Source of the DNA: Vulcanisaeta sp. MG_3
GTDB taxonomy: Archaea; Thermoproteota; Thermoprotei; Thermoproteales; Thermocladiaceae
Direction: 5' to 3'
DNA: 5,121 nt
Assembly: GCA_001516765.1 (NCBI GenBank)
Contig: LOCH01000045.1
Location: forward strand, 1-5,121
This document shows, piece after piece, positions 1-5,121 of the stretch. Each line of letters starts with the position of its first letter. The stretch's first letter is position 1. Below the pieces are notes generated by a model. It saw only the letters and a program-made list of their open reading frames with translations, did not search any database and was not told where the DNA came from. Both the position numbers and the translations under genes were made by a program.

Positions 1-1028
1 GCCGCATTCCTTTCCTCAATACTCGTACCCCTACTAACCATTAGTGTCGATAATGGGTAGGTTGATCCATGCGGTACACCCAGCAATGTCATTGCTACTA
101 GGAATGCCGTGTATGTCGGTGATAAATAAAGCATTGATATACCAACTATGGTTATCGTTATAGATATCAACATGGGCAGAAATAACCCCCTCGGTACCCT
201 AACCGTTAGGTAAAGCCTGGTAAGGAATGAGGTAAGGAAGAAGGGTACGAAAGAGAAGTAAGCCAAGTACTTAGATACATGGTATATTGATTGTGCGTAT
301 ATCGCTATAAAGGCTGTAAACACCGCAAAAGGCACGCTATAGGTTGTTGTCGCCAACATCGCAGAGACCAACCCCCTATTTCGAAGTACATTACTGCGAA
401 TTGCCGAGAATCCTCGATTTCGCGGTGGATCCGGTGGAAATTTTAGCTTAAATGAGAGTGCCAGGGCTAGCACGGCTAGTGGTATGAAGGGTAGGTACAC
501 GGATCTATAATTGAGATGCGTCAATAGGTATGTCTCAAGTAATGGGCCGACAACCAAGCTTGTACTAAGGGCTAGAGTATATAGGACGAGTAGTCTTTCA
601 GCTGTTGCTTGGTCGCCGAAGATGCTTGCGGAGGTCAATAGATTGGGTACGATCAAGCCATACGCGAAGCCGGTGATTATGCTGATAACCCATATGTCCA
701 CTGAGTTGGAGAGGTAGTATAAAAGGAGCAACATTGGTATGGTTGCGTTAGACACTATAAAGAATGCCCTCCTTAGACGACTTGGTAGTCTCGCGTTGAT
801 TAGTATTATTGAGAGTAAATTAACCGCCGCCACAATCGACGTCAAGACCCCAACTAACGCGTTTGAGAATGAGAACCCATACTTAGCCAAGAGGGGTGTT
901 GTCGTCCCAACCATGTTGTTCACAGCCCTTACAGCGAAGGTTACTAGGAATAGGGAGATAGCGTAGATGAGGACTTCGCGGTTGTTGTTCACGAAGAATC
1001 GGGAATTAGAGCTGCGCTTAAAAACCAT
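1..1028 (-). CDS. MFS transporter, 3' end beyond the left window edge
   Basis: The minus strand is open from an ATG at 1028 to the window edge: 342 codons with no stop. The product is very hydrophobic, with about ten predicted membrane helices in view (roughly residues 18-38, 58-78, 88-107, 112-134, 147-170, 174-194, 219-245, 252-272, 281-300 and 304-330). A basic loop after helix 2 (NARLPSRLRR, 78-87) sits where the MFS GxxxDRxGRR motif belongs, and a long polar Pro/Arg-rich loop (196-218) separates the two six-helix halves. About 50 residues, helices 11-12, should lie off the window. The substrate cannot be told; MFS proteins of this size carry drugs, sugars or metabolites across the cytoplasmic membrane. 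The ATG lies one base after the TAG stop of the winged-helix gene (TAG-A-ATG) and no clear Shine-Dalgarno is visible, so co-transcription and translational coupling are likely. A GTG at codon 13 is a less likely start. Confidence 0.85.
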   Translation of the reverse strand, partial: MVFKRSSNSRFFVNNNREVLIYAISLFLVTFAVRAVNNMVGTTTPLLAKYGFSFSNALVGVLTSIVAAVNLLSIILINARLPSRLRRAFFIVSNATIPMLLLLYYLSNSVDIWVISIITGFAYGLIVPNLLTSASIFGDQATAERLLVLYTLALSTSLVVGPLLETYLLTHLNYRSVYLPFIPLAVLALALSFKLKFPPDPPRNRGFSAIRSNVLRNRGLVSAMLATTTYSVPFAVFTAFIAIYAQSIYHVSKYLAYFSFVPFFLTSFLTRLYLTVRVPRGLFLPMLISITITIVGISMLYLSPTYTAFLVAMTLLGVPHGSTYPLSTLMVSRGTSIEERNA

Positions 1029-1029
1029 T

Positions 1030-1341
1030 CTAGGACTCTGAGGACCTGAGCTCTCTGAGTATAAGCTCGCCCTGCCTACTTAATCTATAGTACACGTGAT
1101 GCTTACGAACCTCGTTACTCAACTTATAACGAGCCTCACTCCTCTTCAAAACCTTGCCCTGAACCCTCTCTATCAATCCCAACTTCTCGAGCTCGTCAAG
1201 GATTTCCAGGACGTTTTGTAATGGCAACCCTGTGTTCCTGGATATGGACTTGCCATAATCAATGCCAGCCCTCTTTAGATGCCTCATAACTGTGAGAAGC
1301 TCACGCCTTTCTATGAGTATTCTTGCCAATTCATTATCCAT
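1030..1341 (-). CDS. Small winged-helix DNA-binding protein, DUF2250-like
   Basis: A 103-residue protein that reads as a single winged helix-turn-helix domain. Residues 10-26 form a first helix (IERRELLTVMRHLKRAG), 29-56 the helix-turn-helix (SISRNTGLPLQNVLEILDEL followed by EKLGLIERV), and 57-96 a basic wing and closing helix, with a His pair at 81-82 and YYRLSRQGELILREL at the end. From memory this pattern, with 'KRSEA' and 'HH-YY-L-R-GELILR', resembles the archaeal family DUF2250, whose role is unknown to me; a MarR- or PadR-like repressor is the alternative. It has no ligand or metal-sensing domain beyond the DNA-binding fold. The ATG is supported by a TATA-like box centred 28 bases upstream with no Shine-Dalgarno, which fits a leaderless mRNA. 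Because the MFS gene follows after one base, it probably controls or accompanies that transporter. Confidence 0.8.
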   Translation of the reverse strand: MDNELARILIERRELLTVMRHLKRAGIDYGKSISRNTGLPLQNVLEILDELEKLGLIERVQGKVLKRSEARYKLSNEVRKHHVYYRLSRQGELILRELRSSES

Positions 1342-1363
1342 GGCAGTTCTTATCTTTCACAGC

Positions 1364-1375
1364 GAATATTTAAGG
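1364..1375 (-). promoter_or_regulatory. TATA box of the winged-helix/MFS unit
   Basis: On the minus strand CTTAAATATTCG lies with its AT core (1365-1373) centred about 28 bases before the ATG at 1341. That is the archaeal TATA distance to a transcription start at or beside the start codon, so a leaderless transcript is inferred. The 38-base gap between ilvE and this gene has no Shine-Dalgarno next to the ATG. The box sits 5-15 bases after the ilvE stop codon. Confidence 0.6.
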
Positions 1376-1379
1376 TCTA

Positions 1380-2303
1380 TTAATTCAAACTCTTGACATT
1401 AATAGACGGGATTAACCAATGCCTGTACTTATCCACCTTACCGTGAACTATATCCATGTAATAATTCCTTATCTTGAGCGTTATTGGTCCCGGTTTGCCA
1501 TCGCCAATCACCCTACCATCTATGTTCACGACGGGCGTGACCTCGGCTGCCGTACCAACGAAGAACACCTCATCGGCCGTGTAAAGCTCCTCCCTGGTTA
1601 TCCTCCTCTCAATGACATTAAGCCCCAAGTCCTTCGCCACCTCGATAATTGTGGCCCTGGTTATACCCTCAAGTATTGAATCGTACGTTGGTGGCGTATG
1701 AAGTGCGCCGTCCTTAACAATGAATATGTTCTCCCCACTACCCTCCGCAACGTAGCCGTCACGATTAAGCATTATTGCCTCATCAAAACCAGAGTTCTTT
1801 GCATCCATTAGGGCTAGGACTGAGTTGACGTATATTCCGCCGACCTTGGCGCGCATTGGGAACATGGAATTGTGAATCCTTAACCAGCTAACAACCTTAG
1901 CCCTAACCCCCTTAGGCTCCAGGTATCGTCCAAAGGGTATGGTTATTATTGCCGTTGTAACCTCGAGATCCCGGATATCGAGATTCACGGTGCTCGCTGA
2001 CACGAAGGCTATGGGCCTTATGTAAACGTCTTCACGGGCTTCGTTAGCCCTTAGCAACTCTACGGTTGCGTCGATTAATTCATCAATGCCATAATCAATC
2101 TTTATACCCATTATCTTAGCTGAGTTGTGGAATCTAACGTAGTGTTCTCGAGCTCTGAATATGTATAGATTGTTTAGGTCAGGGTTCCAGTAGGCCCTGA
2201 TTCCCTCGAAGACTGATGTGCCGTAGTGAAGCGCATGTGTTAGTATGGGTATTACGGCCTCTTTTTCGGAGACTAATTTACCATTTACCCATACATACCT
2301 CAT
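1380..2303 (-). CDS. ilvE: Branched-chain amino acid aminotransferase
   Basis: PLP-dependent fold-type IV transaminase that makes valine, leucine and isoleucine from their 2-oxo acids with glutamate as amino donor (reversible, cytoplasmic). From the ATG at 2303 the protein has 307 residues, the usual length. Visible hallmarks: the N-terminal VWVNGKLV strand; HALHYGTSVFEGIRAYW (residues 23-39); the PLP-lysine region MRAKVGGIYVNS with Lys153; DGYVAEGSGENIF (182-194) with the conserved Glu187; the phosphate-binding LEGITRATI segment; and GTAAEVTPV (250-258), which holds the Thr-Ala of the cofactor/substrate site. The SGEN and GTAAE segments favour IlvE over D-amino acid transaminase or aminodeoxychorismate lyase. 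An in-frame ATG at 2336 would add 11 residues, but the TATA box at 2342-2350 would put transcription start near 2320, downstream of it, and family proteins start at the later Met. All catalytic segments appear intact. Confidence 0.95.
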   Translation of the reverse strand: MRYVWVNGKLVSEKEAVIPILTHALHYGTSVFEGIRAYWNPDLNNLYIFRAREHYVRFHNSAKIMGIKIDYGIDELIDATVELLRANEAREDVYIRPIAFVSASTVNLDIRDLEVTTAIITIPFGRYLEPKGVRAKVVSWLRIHNSMFPMRAKVGGIYVNSVLALMDAKNSGFDEAIMLNRDGYVAEGSGENIFIVKDGALHTPPTYDSILEGITRATIIEVAKDLGLNVIERRITREELYTADEVFFVGTAAEVTPVVNIDGRVIGDGKPGPITLKIRNYYMDIVHGKVDKYRHWLIPSINVKSLN

Positions 2304-2341
2304 TAGCCTTATGAAAATAAACTCCTTATTAAGCATTATTG

Positions 2342-2357
2342 CATATATAGGTTAATG
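2342..2357 (-). promoter_or_regulatory. TATA box and BRE-like element of ilvE
   Basis: The minus strand reads ATTAACC followed by TATATATG, a near-ideal archaeal TATA box (core 2342-2350) with an upstream BRE-like stretch. It lies directly after the stop codon of the DtxR-like gene. A start site about 26 bases downstream of the box centre falls near 2320, giving a leader of about 17 bases before the ATG at 2303. ilvE therefore appears to have its own promoter, although read-through from the metal genes is possible because no clear T-run terminator separates them. Confidence 0.65.
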
Positions 2358-2359
2358 AT

Positions 2360-2758
2360 CTAGGTGCTTGGTATTTCCCTACCATGGGGGCATTTGCTAG
2401 GTCTTCCTAGGTATTCATAGAGCTTCTCAACAACCTCCTCGGGGAGTGTTTCATCAAACATCTTAGCAAGCTCGCAGGCCTTATCTGGGTCAATGCCCGC
2501 CTTCACAAGCAGGGTTTCAATAACCCTATGAGCCCTTATCAGCGAATTCATTTCCCTAATGCCCTCCTCCGTTATGTAGATGCCGTCCCCCCTCTTCTCC
2601 GCTAAGCCTTTCCTAATTAGGTGGTTTATCTCCTCATAGGCGCTGGCTGTGGATACGCCGAGGGCCTTCGCCACACCAAAGATTGTAGCCCCTGAGCCCT
2701 TATCATTAACACCCTTGATCACTAATAGATAGAGGAACTCCCTATTGGATATCCTCAC
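2360..2758 (-). CDS. DtxR/MntR-family metal-dependent regulator, short and atypical
   Basis: A 132-residue protein with a winged helix (about 5-65) and a DtxR-type dimerisation/metal domain (about 66-130) ending in the family signature GRPSKCPHGREIP. It lacks the C-terminal SH3/FeoA domain, so its architecture matches MntR. The family senses Mn(II) or Fe(II) and represses uptake genes. By-eye alignment keeps His77 and Glu81 (DtxR His79/Glu83) and puts Glu7 at the N-terminal ligand position. The usual ExxEH cluster (MntR E99, E102, H103) reads Lys99, Asp102, Glu103, and Cys95 stands where DtxR has His98. The recognition helix carries two acidic residues (Glu42, Glu43), which is unusual. The GTG start is the only candidate: the frame is closed by TAG 12 bases upstream, and GGGG lies 7-10 bases before it. 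It follows the NRAMP gene by 50 bases, so Mn/Fe-type control of that transporter is the natural role. Family assignment is sure; metal response is not. Confidence 0.88.
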   Translation of the reverse strand: MRISNREFLYLLVIKGVNDKGSGATIFGVAKALGVSTASAYEEINHLIRKGLAEKRGDGIYITEEGIREMNSLIRAHRVIETLLVKAGIDPDKACELAKMFDETLPEEVVEKLYEYLGRPSKCPHGREIPST

Positions 2759-2764
2759 TCCAAA

Positions 2765-2768
2765 CCCC
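2765..2768 (-). promoter_or_regulatory. Weak Shine-Dalgarno of the DtxR-like gene
   Basis: The minus strand has GGGG at positions -10 to -7 before the GTG start at 2758, partly complementary to the archaeal 16S 3' end. It is the only start in this window with such a signal at a good distance. That fits translation from a leadered message, either a read-through from the NRAMP gene or a short transcript from the gap. Confidence 0.4.
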
Positions 2769-2787
2769 TACTACACTTAGCAAACAC

Positions 2788-2801
2788 CCTAATTAACCTA
2801 A
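2788..2801 (-). promoter_or_regulatory. Candidate operator or promoter element upstream of the DtxR-like gene
   Basis: In the 50-base gap after the NRAMP gene the minus strand reads TTAGGTTAATTAGG: two TTAGG copies nine bases apart around TTAA. Its first eight bases equal one half-site of the classical DtxR/IdeR box (TTAGGTTA...), but the second half does not form the expected dyad. It could equally serve as a TATA-like box with start near 2770. Autoregulation is an inference only. Confidence 0.3.
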
Positions 2802-2808
2802 CTACTCA

Positions 2809-4059
2809 TTAGGCGATCATGGTTATTGCGTAAATACCTGCTGCCACCATGATGGTTGTTACTACATATAGAATTAAGGCCCTTACCTTACCTATTGCGT
2901 AATCGCCAACAATTCTTCTTTGCGATACTATGTGAATAAGTAAGTATGTGGGTATTGCGAGGGCTATGGAGTTGAAGATCATTATATTGAGTATCAATGT
3001 CGTAAGTTCCCTCGCAAATAGTACTATTAGGGCTGCGGGTATAATCTCAATCGCATAGAAGGCATAGAAGCCCTTGGCTTCATAAAGCCTTTTACTAAGT
3101 CCCGTGGGCCAACCAAAGTATTCACTAAGCCCGTAAGCAAAGCCAAGGCTTATTATGAATATTGCGAGTAGGGCTGCGGCAACCATACCTATGGCTGCAG
3201 TAGCGAACCAATAGGATCCAAAGACCTTATTAATTGACAGCAACGCCGATTGAAACCCATCAACGAGCCCCTCCCTAACCCTTAACCAATAACCAACAAG
3301 TAGTCCAGCAACCATTAGGGTTTCGCTTATCACGGCCCCCATCACAGTCTCAAACCTCTCGTGAGTATAATGCTCTCTCCTCAATCCCTTATCTACAATG
3401 GCGGATTGTTGGTAATAGAGCATCCAGGGCATTATTACGGCACCAATGTTTGCGGTGAGTAATGATATGTACCAAGTGTTGGTGTAGGAGTTGGGCGTTG
3501 TCATTAGGGTTATTGCTGAGTATAGGCCGTGGGAGTTTATGGGTATTATTACGAATGCCGCTAAATAAACAAGTATGAAGGCAGATATTACTAATAGGGT
3601 ATTTTCAATTCTCTTATATGAACCACCCATGAGGATCACCATTGTATGGAATGCCAAGACTAGTATCACTGAAATAGTTATTGGTATACCAAAGAGTGTA
3701 CCTATGGCGGCTATTGCAGCATACACACCAACATAGGCAGCTCCGTCTATCAGGAGCATGGCTATTAACGATACCGCAGCCACACCTCTACCGTAGACCT
3801 CCCTAAGTATTGTACCCATACCCTTACCACTACCTAAAGCCGCACGTATCGTTAATTCCTGTATGAAATAGAGCGGTATTGTTAACAGTAATAACCACGG
3901 TACCATGGCAAGGCCCGTGTAATAACCACTCTGCATAGCCGTTAAAATACTGGGCGCGTCTACATCAGCCAGCATCACCAACCAACCAGGTCCAAGCAAC
4001 ATACCAAGTGAGTCACCAATGCCCTTCATACTCCTTGATACTCTCTCCTGAAAATTCAC
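2809..4059 (-). CDS. Divergent NRAMP (SLC11) family metal ion transporter
   Basis: A 416-residue polytopic membrane protein with about 11 helices, the NRAMP length and layout. Helix 1 has GPGWLVMLADVDAPS (23-37), where Asp34 matches the metal-binding Asp of the canonical DPGN motif but the Asn is Ser37 and the motif reads DAPS. Helix 6 has GAVIMPWMLYYQQSA (206-220): the metal-selecting Met210 is kept, while the MPH histidine is Trp212 and the second helix-6 histidine of MntH (His216 in E. coli) is Gln217. FGIP (123-126) after helix 3 also fits the family. Canonical members import Mn(II) or Fe(II) with protons; this divergent clade is less understood, so substrate and proton coupling are open. 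The neighbouring DtxR-like regulator supports metal uptake. The start is GTG at 4059, with an AT-rich box centred about 26 bases upstream and no Shine-Dalgarno, as for a leaderless mRNA. The frame shows no damage. Confidence 0.9.
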   Translation of the reverse strand: MNFQERVSRSMKGIGDSLGMLLGPGWLVMLADVDAPSILTAMQSGYYTGLAMVPWLLLLTIPLYFIQELTIRAALGSGKGMGTILREVYGRGVAAVSLIAMLLIDGAAYVGVYAAIAAIGTLFGIPITISVILVLAFHTMVILMGGSYKRIENTLLVISAFILVYLAAFVIIPINSHGLYSAITLMTTPNSYTNTWYISLLTANIGAVIMPWMLYYQQSAIVDKGLRREHYTHERFETVMGAVISETLMVAGLLVGYWLRVREGLVDGFQSALLSINKVFGSYWFATAAIGMVAAALLAIFIISLGFAYGLSEYFGWPTGLSKRLYEAKGFYAFYAIEIIPAALIVLFARELTTLILNIMIFNSIALAIPTYLLIHIVSQRRIVGDYAIGKVRALILYVVTTIMVAAGIYAITMIA

Positions 4060-4065
4060 GCCGGA

Positions 4066-4104
4066 GTCACAATATGCCTTATTAATTAATATTTTTCCTG
4101 TGAC
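4066..4104. repeat. Short inverted repeat flanking the NRAMP TATA box
   Basis: On the plus strand GTCAC (4066-4070) and GTGAC (4100-4104) are mirror arms 29 bases apart, enclosing the TATA region almost symmetrically. The arms are only five bases long, so chance is a real possibility. I record it as a possible operator, not as a hairpin. Confidence 0.25.
4080..4096 (-). promoter_or_regulatory. TATA box of the NRAMP gene
   Basis: The minus strand reads AAAAATATTAATTAATA, and its ATTAATTAAT core (4081-4090) is centred about 26 bases before the GTG at 4059. This is the spacing expected if transcription starts at the start codon. The core is part of a 12-base perfect palindrome (TATTAATTAATA, 4080-4091), so a regulator dimer could compete with TBP here. 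It lies in the 67-base gap after the upstream MFS gene. Confidence 0.6.
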
Positions 4105-4126
4105 AACTGGGGAGGGAATGTACGGG

Positions 4127-5121
4127 CTAGGTTCTGTATGCTACATTCATCCTTCTCTCGACATCCCTAAGTAATATATAGAATAGAACTACTGCTGTGG
4201 CGTAGAGCATCGAGGTCAAGTAAAGTGGTAGGTCTAGGTAACCAATATCCATTAAGTAACCACCCAGTCCTGGTCCCACTGCACGGGGTATTGAGGATAG
4301 CATATTCCAAATGCCAAAGACACGACCCCTCTCCTCCCTAGGCGCCAATTCATTAATTAATGACGTTAATAATGGGTTTGCCATATTCATTAACGTATTC
4401 CTAATTATAAACAACGTAAGCAATATGGGTAAGTTGTATATTGATGGCATTACGGCCAACACCACTGTGGCTAAACCCTCAAGACTGACTACAGAAATTA
4501 CCCTACTGCGAAAGGCTCTTGATATTATTGGTGCCATCAGCGTACCAAGTGCCAGCGTTGCGTTGGATATTGCATACACGAGACTTAGGCTTGCAAGATC
4601 AACGTGGAATTTCAGGTAAAACCAGAGGCTGAATAATGGAATTATTATGCCAGCACCAAGACCTATTATTGCCTCAGGAATAAGCCTTTTTAACAACCAG
4701 GATGAACGTAATCTACCCAAATCCCTTAAGCTCAATCTCTCAATCTTAACATTCAGTATGGACTTATCTAGATACTTAACAGCCCTAAGTACCATGGGTA
4801 TCGTTAGGTATAGAGACGCCGCCTCTGCCAGGAATACCAGGTCATAGCCAAAACGCCCGAGGTAACCAGGTAGTACTGCCAATAATGAACCAACAACACT
4901 AAACGCTACATTGAAGGTTGATGAGAGGCTAAATAGCTCATCAGAAATATCCTCCTGCTTCGCATACTCACCAACTATTGCTGTCAATACAACATATCGA
5001 TTAAACAATGCAATGAGTAGGTAGGCTATAGAAACTATGATAGGCACACCTGTAATCATTAGGAGTATCAATGACCCACTAATTAATGATAATAATATGA
5101 AAAGTTTAACCCTATCCATGA
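4127..5121 (-). CDS. MFS transporter, 5' end beyond the right window edge
   Basis: A 330-codon frame from the ATG at 5119 to a TAG at 4127; the two remaining bases show no stop. The ATG looks internal. The first helix in view (about 3-24) follows 'MDRVK', as expected for helix 3 after the helix 2-3 loop, and only about ten helices are present (others near 27-47, 68-85, 92-111, 147-168, 177-199, 207-225, 230-246, 276-291, 297-317). Helices 1-2, about 70-80 residues, are therefore probably off the window. The segment APREERGRVFGIWNM (259-273) followed by VGPGLGGYLMD (281-291) is the typical MFS helix 10-11 signature, common in drug-efflux-like members. A basic central loop (about 112-146) divides the halves. 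Substrate unknown. The NRAMP gene starts 67 bases downstream from its own promoter, so a shared function with the metal genes is not established. Confidence 0.88.
   Translation of the reverse strand, partial: MDRVKLFILLSLISGSLILLMITGVPIIVSIAYLLIALFNRYVVLTAIVGEYAKQEDISDELFSLSSTFNVAFSVVGSLLAVLPGYLGRFGYDLVFLAEAASLYLTIPMVLRAVKYLDKSILNVKIERLSLRDLGRLRSSWLLKRLIPEAIIGLGAGIIIPLFSLWFYLKFHVDLASLSLVYAISNATLALGTLMAPIISRAFRSRVISVVSLEGLATVVLAVMPSIYNLPILLTLFIIRNTLMNMANPLLTSLINELAPREERGRVFGIWNMLSSIPRAVGPGLGGYLMDIGYLDLPLYLTSMLYATAVVLFYILLRDVERRMNVAYRT

Noticed and set aside
424..438. Direct repeat GGTGGA-TCC-GGTGGA
   Set aside because: It encodes a Pro-rich turn (PPDPP) in the central loop of the MFS protein, a normal composition effect in coding DNA.
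361..450. Cluster of CGN arginine codons in a gene set that mostly uses AGG/AGA, as a hint of foreign origin
   Set aside because: CGN codons also occur in ilvE, and the rest of the MFS gene uses AGG like its neighbours. The sample is too small to claim transfer.
511..966. Two plus-strand open frames (511-717 and 739-966)
   Set aside because: They lie wholly inside the minus-strand MFS frame, which is hydrophobic and family-like throughout. The plus-strand products have no recognisable domain.
1..1028. Left-edge region as a decayed or gene-free stretch
   Set aside because: Translation of the minus strand gives one uninterrupted 342-codon MFS frame; it simply has no stop within the window.
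1419..1679. Plus-strand open frame inside ilvE
   Set aside because: The minus strand here encodes conserved aminotransferase motifs; the plus-strand product is a shadow.
4311..4847. Two plus-strand open frames inside the right-edge MFS gene
   Set aside because: They overlap conserved MFS segments on the minus strand and show no domain or start signal.
1..5121. CRISPR array, tRNA, rRNA, insertion sequence or integration site
   Set aside because: No regularly spaced repeats, cloverleaf-like segment, terminal inverted repeats or transposase-like frame were seen; genes fill the window almost completely.

Overview
The window looks like ordinary chromosomal DNA from a hyperthermophilic crenarchaeon. 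A Thermoproteales lineage such as Vulcanisaeta or Caldivirga is my guess; no marker gene fixes it. The evidence is moderate GC, heavy use of AGG/AGA and ATA codons, GTG starts, start codons without Shine-Dalgarno sequences but with AT-rich TATA-like boxes about 26-28 bases upstream (leaderless transcripts), and protein families typical of archaea (small winged-helix proteins, a short DtxR-like regulator, a divergent NRAMP transporter).

All six genes lie on the minus strand and fill nearly the whole window; no gap exceeds about 70 bases. In transcription order (right to left) they are: (1) an MFS transporter whose 5' end lies beyond the right edge (4127-5121); (2) a divergent NRAMP/SLC11 metal transporter (2809-4059), GTG start, own TATA box; (3) a short DtxR/MntR-type regulator (2360-2758), GTG start, 50 bases after the transporter; (4) the branched-chain amino acid aminotransferase IlvE (1380-2303), with a strong TATA box just after the regulator gene; (5) a small winged-helix protein resembling archaeal DUF2250 (1030-1341), own TATA box; (6) a second MFS transporter (1-1028) whose ATG falls two bases after the previous stop codon and whose 3' end runs off the left edge.

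Functionally there are three units. Genes 2 and 3 form a metal-uptake/metal-sensor pair in which both members depart from the textbook metal-binding residues. IlvE is a housekeeping enzyme for valine, leucine and isoleucine with its own promoter. Genes 5 and 6 form a compact regulator-transporter unit that looks like an efflux or uptake module for an unknown small molecule. I see no mobile element, CRISPR array, tRNA, rRNA or integration scar. The best lead is the atypical NRAMP/DtxR pair; nothing here clearly amounts to a new multi-gene system.
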